A DNA stretch of 64,000 bases. Origin: Drechslerella dactyloides (lineage: Eukaryota > Ascomycota > Orbiliomycetes > Orbiliales > Orbiliaceae). This document shows positions 10,321 through 25,000 of this stretch, piece after piece; position 1 is the stretch's first letter, and every line of letters begins with the position of its first letter. Position numbers and translations under genes: made by a program. The notes beneath the pieces were generated by a model. The model searched no databases and was not told the origin of the DNA. It saw only the letters and a list, made by a program, of their open reading frames with translations. The DNA is taken from contig JAGTWJ010000001.1 of assembly GCA_020064725.1 (NCBI GenBank), forward strand, positions 3,410,001-3,474,000, given 5' to 3'.

Positions 10321-12593
10321 ATGCATCCTCGATATTCATTCCTCTGTGTGGTGGTCGCAATTTTTGCCAACAATGCCGGCGCTACCCCAACGCCTAAGTG
10401 CAATAGCGATAATCTTTTGCGAGCACTTCGAGGACACAGCGATCAAGCATCATCATTCTGCAGAACCTACACTCTCTCGCCCGCAACAACTAGTCAACCA
10501 TATCCTACATACATCAGTCAGTGGAGCACAGATGCTCCAAGAGTCCCTAGTGCCTGTAATTGCTTGAACAGCGGGACCCCTGGTACCACAACCACAACAG
10601 CCTCAGTTGCCGCAACGTTGAAATGCAACTCCGATAACGTGTTGAGAGCTCTTCGCGGCCATTCCAGCAATGCTCAAGCATTCTGCCAAACGTATACACT
10701 ATCTGCAGCGACAGTTAGGCAAAGCTATCCAAGTTATATATCTCAGTACTCAACTCAGGCTACGAGGATCTCCAGCGCTTGCACCTGTTTGTTAGGAACA
10801 GCAACGACAACAGCCAGTTCCGACCCATGGCATGACCCATCTCCGACTGCTACGAAGACAGATGGCGCCTACTCAGACCCTACTCCAATAGGAACGGTAA
10901 CAGGAATTTCGATCCCAATTCAAACTGGCTCGGTGAAAGACGGCATTCCGCCAGTTGCAGCTAAATCTGCATTTCATGGTGCACTCATCGGTGGTACGCT
11001 ATTCTTAATCCCGAGCAGTTGCACAAACTGGGAGCTAGGACTGACACGGCGGGTGGTGCAGAAAATGGAGAGAAGGTGTTTCTAGCTGTGACGGATCTGA
11101 CTGCAAAGCCCGATTGGCCATTGGTCAAACTCGATGATCTGATACCTGGCCTTGACCCAACTCCTGAATGCGGTGAAGGGACAATATCCCTGACATTCGC
11201 CGATGAATCCAATTACAACATCGCGATGGCTGCGTGGACCTCGCAATTTATTTTAGTCACTTCCGGGCACTGTGGTAATGTCGGTCAGCTGAACTTCTTC
11301 CGGTATGTTGATATCTAATTTTTAGCTATTTTGCTTAAAGCCCGACGGCTGACCAATTCTTCGAACTAGGTCGTCCATAAAAAGCTCGACGTCAAGTACC
11401 ATCTTGCTCAATGCCGTGGCTACCGAAGTAAAGGATGCTCTATCTGGCTTAGACACAAGATTCGGGCACGTACCAAATCCTAATGTGCCTGAAAACCGCA
11501 AGAGAAGCATCGAAAAGAGAGATGCATTCACAGATTTCATCGAGGAAATTATAGGCGCGGTTGTGGGATTCGTTGAAGCAGTGATATATTATATAGGCGA
11601 CGGTGCAAAGGTAACAACATCGTCGTGGCGTATCGATTCAACATTTGGCCCAGTGATTGAAATTGCCGATATCAGTATTGCTTGCTGGCAATGTGGCCTG
11701 CAGACCTTTGCTGATATTTTTGGACAAGCTAAAATCGATTTTGATAACCTGTCGGAGACCGGTCTTCTCCTTGGCCTTGAATTTACCAACCCATCTATGG
11801 TCCTCGATTTGATCTTTGATATCGATAAGGTCGCCTCTGTCTCAGAAGAATACATTTTCGCTGAGGCACCCATTTTTTATGGTAATTATCAACCCTTAGA
11901 ATCACTTGCATGATACACTTAAGAGAGTAGCTACTAAGTATGCGCTGGTACAGCGATTGCTATTCCGAACATCCTTGAAATTGGTCCCCTTATTCAGTAT
12001 GCTGCAGCTGCAGAGGTTTCCACCACATCTGGGTTTGCGTGGGCCCACGTTGGCTTCACCGCAGCCTGGGACAGCCTCCAGCTGGGTTATAATTTCGTCA
12101 CCAAGCAGCCATTCCTGGGGGGCAACGTGATCCCGACATCATTCAACGCTATGCGGGGTTTCTTTGGGACTGACAGAGGAGTCACACGGCAACAAGAAAT
12201 TGACGTTGATGTCTGGGTTGGCCCTCGTGCAAAGTTCGGTGTGACTCTCGGCGGCTTTATCGACGTTTCCGCAGATTTAACTTTCAAGTTCCCGGCAATC
12301 CATATCAGCGCGTCGCCTAAAGACGCCGCTGAGTGTGGCGGAGATCCAGCCAAGGATATCTGTGTTAATCTCGGTACTTCTTTAGAAATGTCACTAAATG
12401 CTGATTTCGATGCTGGCATACTTGATTTTGCCTCGGTGGGCGCAGGTTTCACTATCTGGGTACGTTTTTCCTGTGGCTATTAAGTTGATGGGACAGGAGA
12501 ACTGACGGTGTTATTTAGAGTCAACAAATACCACAGGCCGTATATGACGGAGACTTCCTGATCACGGATCCTGAGATCATCCCCGGCTCCTAG
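10321..12593 (+). CDS. Secreted protein with two Cys modules and DUF7029/DUF7223-like body
   Basis: Five exons are proposed: 10321-10932, 11019-11302, 11370-11881, 11954-12459 and 12519-12593, giving 662 residues. Introns 2-4 have GTATGT, GTAATT and GTACGT donors, branch-like sites and frame-perfect joins. Intron 1 is less sure; a donor at 10897 fits as well. A signal peptide (residues 1-21) precedes two tandem modules at residues 27-82 and 102-157. Each begins CNSDN(L/V)LRALRGHS, has a central FC and ends AC-x-CL, so four Cys per module. A Thr-rich spacer follows. The next part (VFLAVTDL, ECGEGTISLTF, FILVTSGHC) resembles DUF7029. After possible Kex2-like KR sites (RKRSIEKR) comes a DUF7223-like beta-rich region (GLLLGLEFTNP, GPLIQY, VWVGPRAKFGVTLGGF). 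Such fungal proteins are extracellular or wall-associated; biochemical function is unknown. Confidence 0.75.
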
Positions 12594-14691
12594 TCCCAAC
12601 GAGCTCCTTAACGCGGCAGACTATCCAACTCTTGATCGCTGTCAGTCGTTTATGGCAATCCAGTCAAATATTTAACTCCCTTGGACAAAGAAAGATGCTT
12701 GTTTGTACTGATAATGTTCCTTGCCCGTTTTCGAGTCGTGTTCGTGTACTACTGCCAGCTGATAGAATTGATCAAGATGGTATATTGATAATCACAAGCG
12801 CCTACGATCAAATTTTTGAGTTCCGTCTATCATAAAGACGACTTCGCTGAATGGTGTTCAATATATGAGTGTTAATTCAAGCCTTTCTTCAAAACAACAT
12901 TCTCATAAGCTAAGCATGTAGGACAAAAAGCGGTATAATCATGCACTTCGCCCGATGCAGGTACGCCCGTCTAGACAGACATAGGCAAGACTTGTCTCGC
13001 AGGCCAAAAGCTGGACGCACGAAGGGCAAGACCAACAGGACAAATACAGGAAGCAGCACCGAATGCCTGAGTGCTAACCTTGACGAAGTGGTACTGCCAT
13101 ATATCTAACCAGTCCCTAAGAGGTACGCATGCCACTCTGGTAATTTTGATTCTTGCAGAAAGCTCCAACAAACAACCCAGATGGTAACACAAAATGAATG
13201 CACCTCATGGCTTCGCGTTAGCTGTATCTTAGTAGACATGGTGCTTATTATCTTGAATCGCCGAAATCAGCAGATAACGATCAAGTGTTCGTATCACGCA
13301 GAATATTCCACAGAATAGCCTATTGTTGTACCCCGGACCACCACCCATGTAGTTTACCCGCACGCCCTAATGCACCAGCCGGATTGGCGAATACGAGGCT
13401 ACAGCCCAAGCCTATTTTAACGCATACACAGACATCGACCCCGACACCTGTGCTCCGCACGCATATATCCATGCATGCATGTATGCAAGTCCGCCCGTGT
13501 CTTTCAAATACCATGGTTGGAGGGAGATCCTTGACTATGTGATTTTGCTGAGGGATTTTCAGGATTCGTACACGTGGTGATCGGTGGTGGGCAAGGGAGA
13601 GCTCACGAGAAAAAGGCAGCTATCAAAATGATGATATAAGTTTACCTTCACTTGACGTATTGCAGATGACTGGGTTGACCTTACGCCTTATTACGCCGTC
13701 TCAAAGCGGAGATACAGGGAACAGCATTGTAGCCCGGCTTTGTGGTTTTGTTGGCACCGACAACCCCTGCCACTATCCACTAGCTTCTCTGGTGAGCTCA
13801 CATTATTTTAGCCAAGACGTTTTACATCCAGGCAATTGACAAGACAGCGTGCATAGGATCCTTTGAAAGGGACTTCCATTTGCGGATTAGAAGCTATGGA
13901 ATAGTTTATGACCTGGGTATAATGAGGTTAGATTGCGGGGCGGCATCTCGGTGCGGTGCGCTATTGCATATAAGTGAGCGTCTTGCAAAATTGTATCAGA
14001 TTTAATCTTTGGATCGGCATTCCGAAAGAATGAGAACTCATATTCGTAACAAGCATGAAGGTAGAGTAGTCTTCGGTCATAGGCCAGTTCATTGGCAATT
14101 CAGTCGCTCCAAAATCTTCAGACCGTAAGCCTTTGAACCATAACAAAATATATTGATCCATGCAATTATATTAAACTCACATTACGCCTAGTGAGCTATT
14201 AACTACTTATACACGTAGTCCTCGACTAAAAGTCTATATATATAAGTATCGATCGAGCCTATCTCTATTGTCCGATATCTTGATATATAAAACACCTGAC
14301 CTAAAGTCGAAGGATATCGTCTGAATTGATCACTCAGGTATCATAATTGTAGGTCCTCAACTCTCCCACCGCAACCAACGCCTGATCTCATATACAGTAC
14401 ATCCCTTATATCGCTGTAAGATGCAAAATCAACCAGACAACAAAATAACCGAACAAAAACAACAGAAAAATTGGAGATCCACAGTAGCAGTGTAGATAAG
14501 GATACCTGGCAGCTATGCTGGCTCTGGAGGAACTCCTAACAGTAATCCAATATGGGCAGGTCGTATTCCCACATAAGAGCAAGCCTGAATACGCTTTTCG
14601 TCCCGATTAAAACAAGACCCTCGGATAAGAAGTATGTGCAACGAAGGGTAAGAGGCGGCTTCCAGAAAGCAAGATAGCAGAAAACAATGAA
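12594..14691. other. Gene-free stretch
   Basis: No convincing gene. An isolated match to the MITE terminal repeat (TTGTCTCGCAGGCCAAAAGC) lies at 12992-13011, and CATGCATGCATGTATG-type alternation lies near 13470. The right end contains the 3' flank of the minus-strand RGS gene. Confidence 0.4.
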
Positions 14692-16033
14692 TCAGAATAG
14701 ATTTCCCTTTGGTAACCCAATGAAGATCCCCACGTACGCCAAACCAACAACGCTTGCTACAGCAAAACTCTGTTTCGAAATGACCCTTTGTACACGCTTA
14801 ACTTCTTTCTCTTCGACTTCTGTCCGTTGCTCGTACAGTCGCCGGAGAAGAGTAGTATTATTCTCGTAATTCTCAACCCACTCTTCAATACCGTACTCCT
14901 CAATTTCGGAGATGTCATGGTCGCTCTTATCGGTTTCGGTTTTTGATCCCGAGAAAAAGCCGTCGACTTCATTCGCAGGGAAGAGTTCCCACGGTAGCAT
15001 CTCTCGTTTGAAGCCCAGATATACAAGCCAGAAGCAAATGCCCTTGCTCGCGTTAAGAAGGGCAAAAAGACCGCATACGAATGGAAATACCCCAAATAAC
15101 CTCCACCAGCGTTCCTGTCGACTGAGAGTCAGTAGGATGCCAAAAACGACTGATGAGAGTATCAGCATAGTTGCGAGAAGACGGATGACTCGAAGGCGAG
15201 CACGGCCCGCATTCGAAAGAGAGTGTTGAACGAAATTTGGATGTGATTGATATCTCAGTGATTCTAGAACCGAGTTAACAGCTGGCGCAAAAGCCGAAGG
15301 GTGGGTTGTATGAGATAACGCTTCGAGAACGGCAAGGCGTTCTTTTGATGTCAGATTTAGTTCGTAAGGGGATTGTGCGGAGATGTAGAGCTGGGCGACA
15401 AGGGCGACTTCGTTTCGAAATGGCTGGCAGGAGGCTTGGCCACCCGATGGTGGTACAGGAGAGAGTTCATGATGCGACACTGTTATAACAGAGTCCTTTC
15501 GTAACTTGTTATCGATCTTTGATGTAGGGTTGCCGGGTATGAATAAGTGCTTCCCGGCTTTGGCACTCGCGGATGGGTGAGAGACGTGTGTTGCGGCTTT
15601 GTCCAGGGTGTCAGTGATGTTGAGCGCCCAGGCAGGCGAAAGAGCTTGTTCTTCTTGAGGAAGAGCATCAAATTTGCTGGCGTAGTCCCGATGCCACAGA
15701 TAAAATCGCAGGGTCTCAGGGCTGTGTTCTACAAAGCGAAGATAGTTGAGAAAATCCCGAGTAGAACACGGCTAGAGGATAGAGAAGTCCAGAAGTTAGC
15801 ACAGTCGTTAAACAGGAGTTTGCGCAACGTGAAACCGTCCAAGAACTATCGCAGGCGTAGTCGCTCCTGGTGTTCTAGCAAATATCCATTGCAATAGGTT
15901 TAAGCAAGGCTTGTCTTACCGAGCAAGTTGTCCCAGCTATGATCTTGTCGAAGGTAAGAGCTTTGGGCACCACCACTAGTCGTTCCTTAAGATGCGCTGG
16001 GCGTTTCTGGCGACTATAAAAGACCCAGTCCAT
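14692..16033 (-). CDS. RGS-domain protein with C-terminal membrane helices
   Basis: Two exons: 16033-15920 (start MDWVFYSRQK) and 15771-14692. They are joined in phase 0 over a 148-bp intron with a GTAAGA donor, TGCTAAC branch and CTCTAG acceptor, for 397 residues. The RGS domain spans roughly residues 28-225. It contains LTFDKIIAG before the intron and then RDFLNYLRFVEHSPETLRF, the alpha-helical core motif, plus LTSKERLAVLEAL and THPSAF. Hydrophobic segments follow at about 233-254 and 262-292, with a third at about 378-395. RGS proteins speed GTP hydrolysis by heterotrimeric G-alpha subunits. The membrane tail fits the fungal subgroup that sits at membranes, and predicts action at the cytosolic face. 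Which named Aspergillus Rgs protein it matches best I cannot tell. Strong call for the domain, good for the intron. Confidence 0.88.
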
Positions 16034-19000
16034 GATTTCGCCGTCGAACTATACACCATCTAGTCTTCCGGCGACCTTTCTTCTTCATAGTAACTTTGAC
16101 ATTCGAACTCGCAGAATATCAATTTTCAGTGAGACCAAGAGATGCCAGAATCTCGACAACTTGAGCGGATTGATTAATATATGTCTCGATTCCCAGCGCA
16201 GGCGTGAGTTGGAGAGGCCAATAAAGAGTCGTAAATATATTCAGGCTTCCTCCGGCACTAAGCCCAGTGCGACAACAGGTCCCCCCTCCTTTCCCTCCAA
16301 ACAAATCTCGAGATCCGCGGCGCAGTCTTTCTGGAAGATGGTTTATCCCAAATGCAAACAGATGCAACACAAGTTCGGAATAGCGAATGGCGCGATCGGG
16401 TGTCTGTGACTATGGTGGACCAAGACTCGCAGTCGGAGGCTGACAGACGGCGGCTTTGGGCTCGTGAGGATCTAGATGGTTGGCGTCGTGGATGTTGGCG
16501 ATGTTCAAAAGCGGACAGTCGGGTCTGGATTTCTATAGAATACGGCTTCCCACAGTCTTTCTCCATTCAAACCCAAGGATCCGGAGATCGGTCCTCCCTT
16601 CTGAGGAAAAAGAACATAAGCTCAAGCTGTCACACCAGGCTTCCTGACTAAAAGTCCAGAGTCAGGAATATATGACCGGATGCAGCTCGTTGCGTTCGAA
16701 GAATAGCCAAAATCGAGTAGCTAGATAAGGAGCCACCCTGCTGATTCCCCCACCCTTGAACCGAACTTTCCAACCTCGTCCAGGATCTGCTGCGGAAGGT
16801 GGTCTTGGTGACTCTCATCACAGCGGAGTATTAACAGGCTAGGAATTACGGGACCGCGACCCATTGAAGAAGGGGTCAATGTGGTGCGTTGCCAGCCAGA
16901 AAGACGGTTGAAGTCCTGGTCGCCTGGATCGTTTGCATTTATCCGGTGGGCATATCCGTCGTCAGCCTATTGCTTCCTGCCCCATCGAGGATGCTTTTGC
17001 CTCTGGAGACGGAGGGAATGAAACGGTTCCCCTCTGTTCTTTGGATTCCGTCGGAACCAAGTCAACGATGCCTAAGAACCCACACGCCAAATAGTAGCTC
17101 AGGGGCAACGTCGTGGTTTGCCTCCATGAGGTCAGTTTCCATTTTCCCAGCCCTCATGAATATTTCCCAAACGTGTCGACGAAGGAATATTCTAGAGGAC
17201 GCCCAATTCGTGCAGGCCCACCTGTCAATCCGGAGCAATCACGACACTTGGGCAGCCAAAAAGGCTGTTTGCAGCCTGTCAGGCTTAAAATTCGGACTGG
17301 GGAAGTGGGTGTGGATAAACGGCTAAGCCAGACAGGGTAGCTTGGGCTTGGATCAACACGTCGTGATGCAAGCCCAGGAGTAGCGTCGGAAGCATAGGCA
17401 CCTTCGTTTCTGCCGAGAAACAAGAGATGCATTTCCCCACTCTCGCCTGAGATAAAGTGGTCGGAATCGCCTGGAAATCGGCGTTTTGCATTGAAAGTAG
17501 GCCCGCGTTGAACGTTGATACGAAGTTTTGAGCAGGAGGCATGGCAGAGGACTCTTCTGCAGTCACCCTGGTCCCGATAGAGGAAGTTGCGTGGAAGCCA
17601 TGCATCTCATTCGATGGGTCCCTTGTCACGCTCCATGCTGCCTCTGGAACGGTTCTTTTGTTCTAGCATCACTTTGGAACGCACATGACACTCGAGTGCC
17701 GGCCCACTTGACCTGATGCGATTTGCCAACCTCCATCCCCGCAATCGGAAAAAAGCGAGCCGGAAGTGGACCCATCCCCAACACTCAAATGTTGTTTGAA
17801 GAGTCACGATGATTGGCTGGGTTGTGCTGAGATCGCAGGGAGTTAAGGGTCCAAGCACCAGTTGTCGGAACCTGGGCCGTATTGACGGCAGAGCCATGTC
17901 AACTCAAAGGTCAACGTTGGCCCCGTCGCGTCGATGGGGGCATCGCTTGAAGCTAGATATAAAATAACTAAGCTTTGACCGTCTTGGCTGCAATCGCCTC
18001 TCGGTCTGAGTCGTGTCCGCCTATTTAACCGGAAAGATGCCCTTTATATCGACGAGTCGACTGGTGCTGATTCACAGTCTTCGCAGCGCTTAACTGTGCA
18101 TGACGAAAACGAAGTATACTCGTCGAAAGTTGCCTCCACTCTTTCACTGTTCATCACTTCGACAACTCAGACGCGTTGACGTATGGTACATACCAACGGG
18201 ATAAATAGTCGTCCGCGGCTACTTATCATAATCCCGTGTTGGCGTGCCCGCTGCCGCTTCAGGTTACTCATTTGAAAGGCCTACTGTGATGTATTTTAAT
18301 ATAATTGTGGCGTTATCCAGAGGTCGTATTCGCTTGCGCAGCTGAGCCTACCGGCACTTCTACTGGATCATTTACCATGTTCCCAATACGAAGCCAAGAG
18401 GTTCTCACCTCTGCATAGAGTGACGGGCGCCGGCATAGTGCTGGGCAGATGACCCACGTCAAATATGCCGATGGCGGATATACCAGGCCACGGCGTCTCG
18501 ACCAGACCCACGTATATGGACTTCGTCCGCAACATTGAGGCTCACGTCGCTGGTCCTGTAGCGTCATGTAGCGCGGTCGCCCGATGTGCAGATGCGCCGT
18601 GTGTCGCTGCTTCAGTTCGCATTCCCCTGATGGGCAATTTTATTCCTCTTAGACTACCCGCCGCATTAGGTCCCAGAGTCGAGCAGCTTTACATCTGATC
18701 TTAAGCCAGATCAGCCCTCGTCGTCAATTGCCATCCAAATGCTTGGCCGGTTTTACACTAGGTGGGGCTAAAACGGGTAAGCTTGCACGAATCAGTAACT
18801 CGACCGTCCAGGATCGACCATTTTGCCGGCGAACTCCAGAACCTTGATATCACGCTGCGATGCGGCATCGCCTCCCGGCTCTCAGTTCCCAACAAGCAGC
18901 CCGAAAACATCAGCAACATTGTGAGATATCCTGTTGCGATTTGGACGCATTTGTGATAGCAGGTCTGCAGTTCGACCTAGCTTTTGGCCCCGCCCACGTG

Positions 19001-22000
19001 GATAGCCGCCGGCTTATAGCTGATACCGATCAGGTTGACTTCGGCTGAAGTTGGAGGGTGGGATGAGGACCTGCGAAAGGAATATGATCATCAGTTCCTT
19101 CGAAAGCCCACCTAGGTTGTTCGATATTTTCCGCGCCGAATGCATTTAGATTCAGCTGCAGAGCTAGAGACGAGAAAACCCGAAGTTGGATGACTGTAGG
19201 CTCTGAAATATGGACTCATGCCACCATACCTAGTTCTCAAATAACGCAGATACACTGACTGAGGTATCATATTGCGATATTGAAAGTTCGACCTGTCCAA
19301 TTGGTGCTCTGGCAGACAGCCTTTCAGTTGATGCTGGGAGATGCTTCCTCTGGCGGACGGCACGCGCATGTCCGAACCAGAAGCTTACCCCTAGCGTCGA
19401 GACATATATGCATACATATGCAGCCGTAAACCCATCTAGTCCTTGCCATCCAAGCATTACAATCTAGTCAGCAAAAACGAAATGCGGTAGCAATGCCGGT
19501 TGTCGTAGACCAGACGCTGGAGGTCGGACTTACCTCTCGTAAATTTTGATGATGCAATGCGGAGCGTCCTTCGCACTACTTGATTCACCTGGGAACGGCC
19601 GCGTGTCGCCCTCTGTGTCTTCGCATGCGCATGCGCGCAGCAACCAGAATCCCATCGCGTCAACACACGACGTTGTGGTAGCTTGTGGAACGCGAAGGGG
19701 ACGTCCGGCCGTCAATACCAGAACATATGTACATACGACCTCACGTCAGCCATATAACATCGCGCATCGATGAATGGTGCACATGTCAAAATTGGTCAAG
19801 CGCTCTATCCGGCAGATTCAATTATGATCGCTACACCATCAATCACTAAGCCTCCTTAGACGCTTATTGTATCTACAAAGCGCTACGTATGGACGTCGCG
19901 TAGCCGATATCATGAGGGATGTCGAGCTCCCTGATTGATGTTCGATGATTCCCATTTAAATTTGATTGTTAGACTAAATCCATGATCACGAATACACACA
20001 CCGATACCTAGACCATCCAGCGTCGTAAATGGATGCTCTCGGGGTCAGAGACAGTGAAATATACCACCAGTCTTTGAGATTTGGGCTAGCTAACACCATG
20101 CATGGTGCTTTACTATATCATGCAGTCATCCGCTTCGCCCACTTCCCGGAACTATCACGCAGTAGCAATAGCCAATATATACCTGACAGTTGGCACTCAG
20201 GAAAAGACCCGCATAACTTTTCTATGCTTCCCGCATGACCACGATTTTACTTGCGAAATCGGACGTAAAACACTCGGTCCCTTATGGTATGGCCGATCAA
20301 TAGATCTAGATTCTATGGTTGAGCGAATTAGCTTTACTGATCATCAGAATGTACGAGTGCATTGACATTTATGGGTGTTGTAATGAATGGCCCCAAGCGG
20401 ATTGGGTATATATACGGATACCCTATGGTCAGCTGGTCCGCACATGTGAACATTAGACCAGGCATGATTAAATTATAAAGGCTTCCCAGGCTTCATTTGC
20501 TTGTTTTGTCGAGTTTATACACTGGTATCACAAGAGCAGTATTCATTCGCTATATGAAGCTATCTAGCAATCCTTCATATGCGAGACGCCTATAGGTTGA
20601 AGCAATACACGTGGAGATATTTCAAAAGGCGTATGCAATGACCAATCATTGGGGCCAAAATCCGAGCGAGGCTCTAACCTTCAGTTTTGTAAAATTTTTT
20701 CTGTAGATCAAATATAAATCCTGATTGGCCTTTCCCTTGGATCAAATGGATATTGTCTCAGCTCATTAATCGCTTGTGGAATCTATTATGAATTGTGCAC
20801 CATATCATGATATTGAATGACCGAAATACATGATTTCAGGCTCGGTCGCTTGTCACACCTTGATTATACATCTGTTCTTGTCATTTGTTGACTCTATCAA
20901 CATCCGAAGAGAAATCGACATGTGCCGTACGCCCGCATACCCTGCGGCCATTCCTGATATCTCAATGATGTATGTAATGCACAACGTGCGTGCCTTTATA
21001 ACGTCACGCGGGGGGTCAGCTGTGCCAGTGTCCTAGTTTATAATCTAGGCTTCAATGCAAAGCTGTGTAGGCTGCCTACATGAGGCAAACTTGACATTCG
21101 CAAGCGCCTTTAATTGCATTCAACCTGGGCCTTGTTATCTCGACTACGCTATCGCTTAATCAATTGCAGACAGAATGCGTTGCACGTTGCATTGTTGTAA
21201 CGTTAATGGGCACGCTATACGACGTAGGATAGCTCCTCGTCTTGAACGCGACGTTGCCAATCGACGGACCGATCAGATCCTACAGTGATCCCCTGCCTAT
21301 GCATGCCGCACCGGAGCATGTAAACGAACTTCGGATTGATGTGGCGCCGTGTCTGGCCAAGGCACCGGCGCGTCCCCTCGTGAACGTCAGGATTAAGGCT
21401 GACGACTGGCAGGTACGAAAGGAGAAGGTGGTAATAAATATAGGTCCAGGCCGCCGGGTATACCACTCGCTCTACATAGCACGACGGAATATCGGAGTCA
21501 TAGATATCAGAGCTCCGGCGGGGTAATTGCGCTGACACCGAGGTCGCGGCCGCACGTATCAATGGACTTCCCCACAGTTGACATCGGAGATCACGAGCCA
21601 ATGACCCACGGAACTATTGTTCCTGTAGCCTTACAAGCTTGAACAATGTTTCTGAAAGAAAGACATACGAAACATGCATGCACCGGCACCGGCATCTAGC
21701 TTGCGAGATCCCGAGAACATGAACGAGGCGGTTCGGGGCACGTGCAACTATGTTTACCATGGATTCAACGTGAGGCTAAAGTTGAGCGAGGAAGGTGCCG
21801 TATTGACACTTCAGCCACACGCGCATATTGCGGCCGAGGTCTCAGGGGTACGGGTATATTGATTATGCAATATCAATCGAATACAGTGACTACGTATACG
21901 TCGACATGCGACATCTCTCCTTCGTATGGGCTGATGTGTTATTATTAGTCGGACACCACAGGCTAACGAGGATCGAAGTTGTGAGACCTTGACATTCTGA

Positions 22001-25000
22001 GCAATCACGCAATTTCTTCAATGCTGGTTGTTTGCCATCCCTGACCCGAAATTGTGCTTGCATTTTGGTATCGCCATGGATGGCATATGCAATGACCGTA
22101 TTTCCAGAAACTCGTGCATTCCCAGCACGAGGCTTGCGCCGTACTGATGCGTGTGCATCAGTGCCGCCGGACTTCCCTCAATCCAACCGTGATATAAGCC
22201 TCAGAGAACTGGTATCAGGTACCCCTGTGCTCAATACATAGGTTACAAGCTTTGTCTGCCTACAGTTCAGTGCTACAAGGTTGGCCTGTGTTCACAGGTC
22301 GGTCTGAGCCAGTATGAGGTTGCAACAATTCAACTTCGCAGCTCCAAGTTATCGGCGAGCAGATATTGCATCTCAGCGGCGCGTATCTTCGCTGCCAAGC
22401 AGGGTAGAGTCACCCGACGTTACAGCGTTGATGTCTTGTAGCGTTGGCATCTTGGCCGTAGCGTACAGGAGGGAATCAAGTACAAGCGCGTGTTCCTTTC
22501 TTAGCTGTCGTTCAGGTGGCCAATGCAGATACCAAGTATTCAGCTCTTGGTCAGCTTCAAGGGTTCGAAGGCTCGTGGGTGAGCTTGATTGGTAAATGCT
22601 ATTTGCCTCACCAAACTGACTAGATCGAATTCTTGGGACGGGACCGATAGCTCGCCTCGCGGACAACGGGCCTATTCTTAATGCGATTGCAACAGCTCCT
22701 ACCTTCCATTCGCAGAGTGTCATCCGCATAGCCGCATGCGACAGTGCCTGTTCGCCCCAAGAATATACATAACCAAATAGTATTTGGGTACGTTCATCGT
22801 GTGTCGGGCGAACGGATCCGAGAGTAGACCCTGCACGGGTATGTTGGTCAAGCGGCAAGCTGTTGGGGTATCAAAGTCGACAGCACCTTCGGTGCATGAA
22901 ACTCGGAGATAAAGCGGCTGCTGTAAGAATTGCACCAAATGATACCCGAGGTGAAGCTCGCCGATGTTTTCCTCTCTCGGCCACAAAGCGGTGCTTACAC
23001 TAGCTGAGTTACTGATGAGTGAGCCGGAAAAATTGTCCTCCGAGATGCATATACGTATGTACTTAATGTACATATGCAGCGTAAAATGTCCATATAAGGA
23101 GGCGTTGGATACATGGACCAGGATTCGTGAAGGCGTTCCGTTATACGTCGATTGTGGATATCATCCATCCTGTGAGACGGCTGCGCGAGATCCGAGTGTG
23201 TCGGTCGAGTCATTACGATAACGTAACGAGCACTTGGCGGCGAAGCACCTTTAAGTATCTGTCTTCCCACGTGCGTAGGCTGGAAACGTGATTCAGTGGC
23301 AGGGAATTAGTGGTAAAAGAACACGTCGATTTTGCATTCCTGAGCTCTGGCGTTTCGAATGGACTGCTGCCTAGTTCTAGCTCTGGGCATTAAGCTCATG
23401 GTGTTGGATCTATAGCTCTCGTTGCAGGCTTATAATACTTCGGGAAATATCCCATATATGTAGGATTGCGTCAGGGTACGTGGTGGTCTTGGTCGATAAT
23501 GTGTTACCAAGCTCTCCTCCCGTGTCGATTAGCCGAGTCCATGTTGGCGCGTCCAGTTGATCAAGATTACAAATCTGGTTTTGGTGCTGGAGCAGCTTTT
23601 CACGGAAGGAATGACTGTAAGCGGTCGACCGTATTCGAATGCCCAAAGGAGACTGTAGGCCCGGAAGCCAGCTTGGAGGTTTTTATGCCTTCGGGGATCT
23701 GCGAGAACGGGTTCAACGCAGCCGCAGCGTGCTAAATACCACGCCCCACGGACGAATCGATGGAGATTATCGGCCGAATCCAGCCTGCCGTTGCCGTCTT
23801 GGCAGATGAGCTTGGCCCTTTCAGGTTTGCAAAGCTCTCAAGGTCAATTTCACTCGAGCTGGAGTGCAATTGACTCGAGTGGATCTGAATCGCAGGTGAT
23901 GGAGGCGACGCGTGGAGTGCAACCCAGGGCTGGGCCCAGAGAGAGATCTTTGGACTGCTTGGATTCCTTTCCATCGAACTTCGGTTTGCTGCCCCGATTC
24001 CATCTTCAACACTTGGAAAGTCGTTGTTGAGGACAAGCCAGGACGATGCCAAAAAGATGGAGGTTGAGAATGCCGATTTTCCGGTGCAAGCTGCAACAAG
24101 ACAATCGCCTAGGAGCTGTTTTGGCCTTGCATCATTGCCGCAGTAGGCCCGAGGCTAAGCAGCAGGCCAAGGCCGTCGAACAGATGCGTGTATTTGAAAC
24201 GCTATCAGGTTAATTAGCAGAGAGTCCTTGTCGCCGATCCAGAGCGACAACATGCCTTCTTCTGGACTCTTGGATGACGATTGATACCTTCTTCGCGAAT
24301 CGACGTGCATCAGCCTTCTATCTGTGCCGTCTGATGCTCTACGGCTCATGTATATCGTGACAGACAGCGCGGCACGGCGCGGCGCCAGCTGGGCGAGAGA
24401 CCGCTCGTCGTGGCATCGCTGCAGCTTCCAGAAATTGGAGCGACATATGTACGAAGCCTATCGATATCGTGTAAATTCGATTGCCCCCTGCATCTCGCGT
24501 CCCGTGACGAGCAGTTTGAGCAACTTCAGGAGGCGATCCGTTTGATGTTGAGATTGGAAATCGGTGAGGACCCTGCAATGCAATGTGGAGTGGGTTGGAT
24601 GTCACAGAACGCGAACGCATTCGTCGATGGCTGCGTTGTGAAAGGGCCCACAGCATGATGGCCGGCGTTCCCACCCGGCAGGCGTTGTCAGCACCGCGGC
24701 CTCATATACGCCCTCGAGATCAATAATATATCGACGACGATAAAGACTCTCACCAGCTGGATAGATTTCTGTTTCGATCGTGTAAGAAGAAACATCGACG
24801 GCCCCACCTGCAACCTTCGATCCGAGCCCAGCCTGGGCTCCAAGACGCTCGCTGCCGGGATGCTCTGGTCTCCTTTGCGTTTGAGCATGGGGCCGGGAGC
24901 AGCCTGCTCGTCGTCAACCTCCCCGACTGCCCTTTTGGGCGCGGAAAACCGCCATCACGATCTCTGGAACGCCCCAATGATTCGGTGGATTCGCCCGATG

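Noticed and set aside
13320..13542. Cys/Val-rich frames on both strands near CATGCATG alternation
   Set aside because: Simple-sequence composition explains the open frames; no gene features.
22373..22858. 161-codon frame on the minus strand in the gene desert
   Set aside because: No domain, signal peptide, repeat or intron continuity; its length is within what chance can give in GC-balanced sequence of this size.
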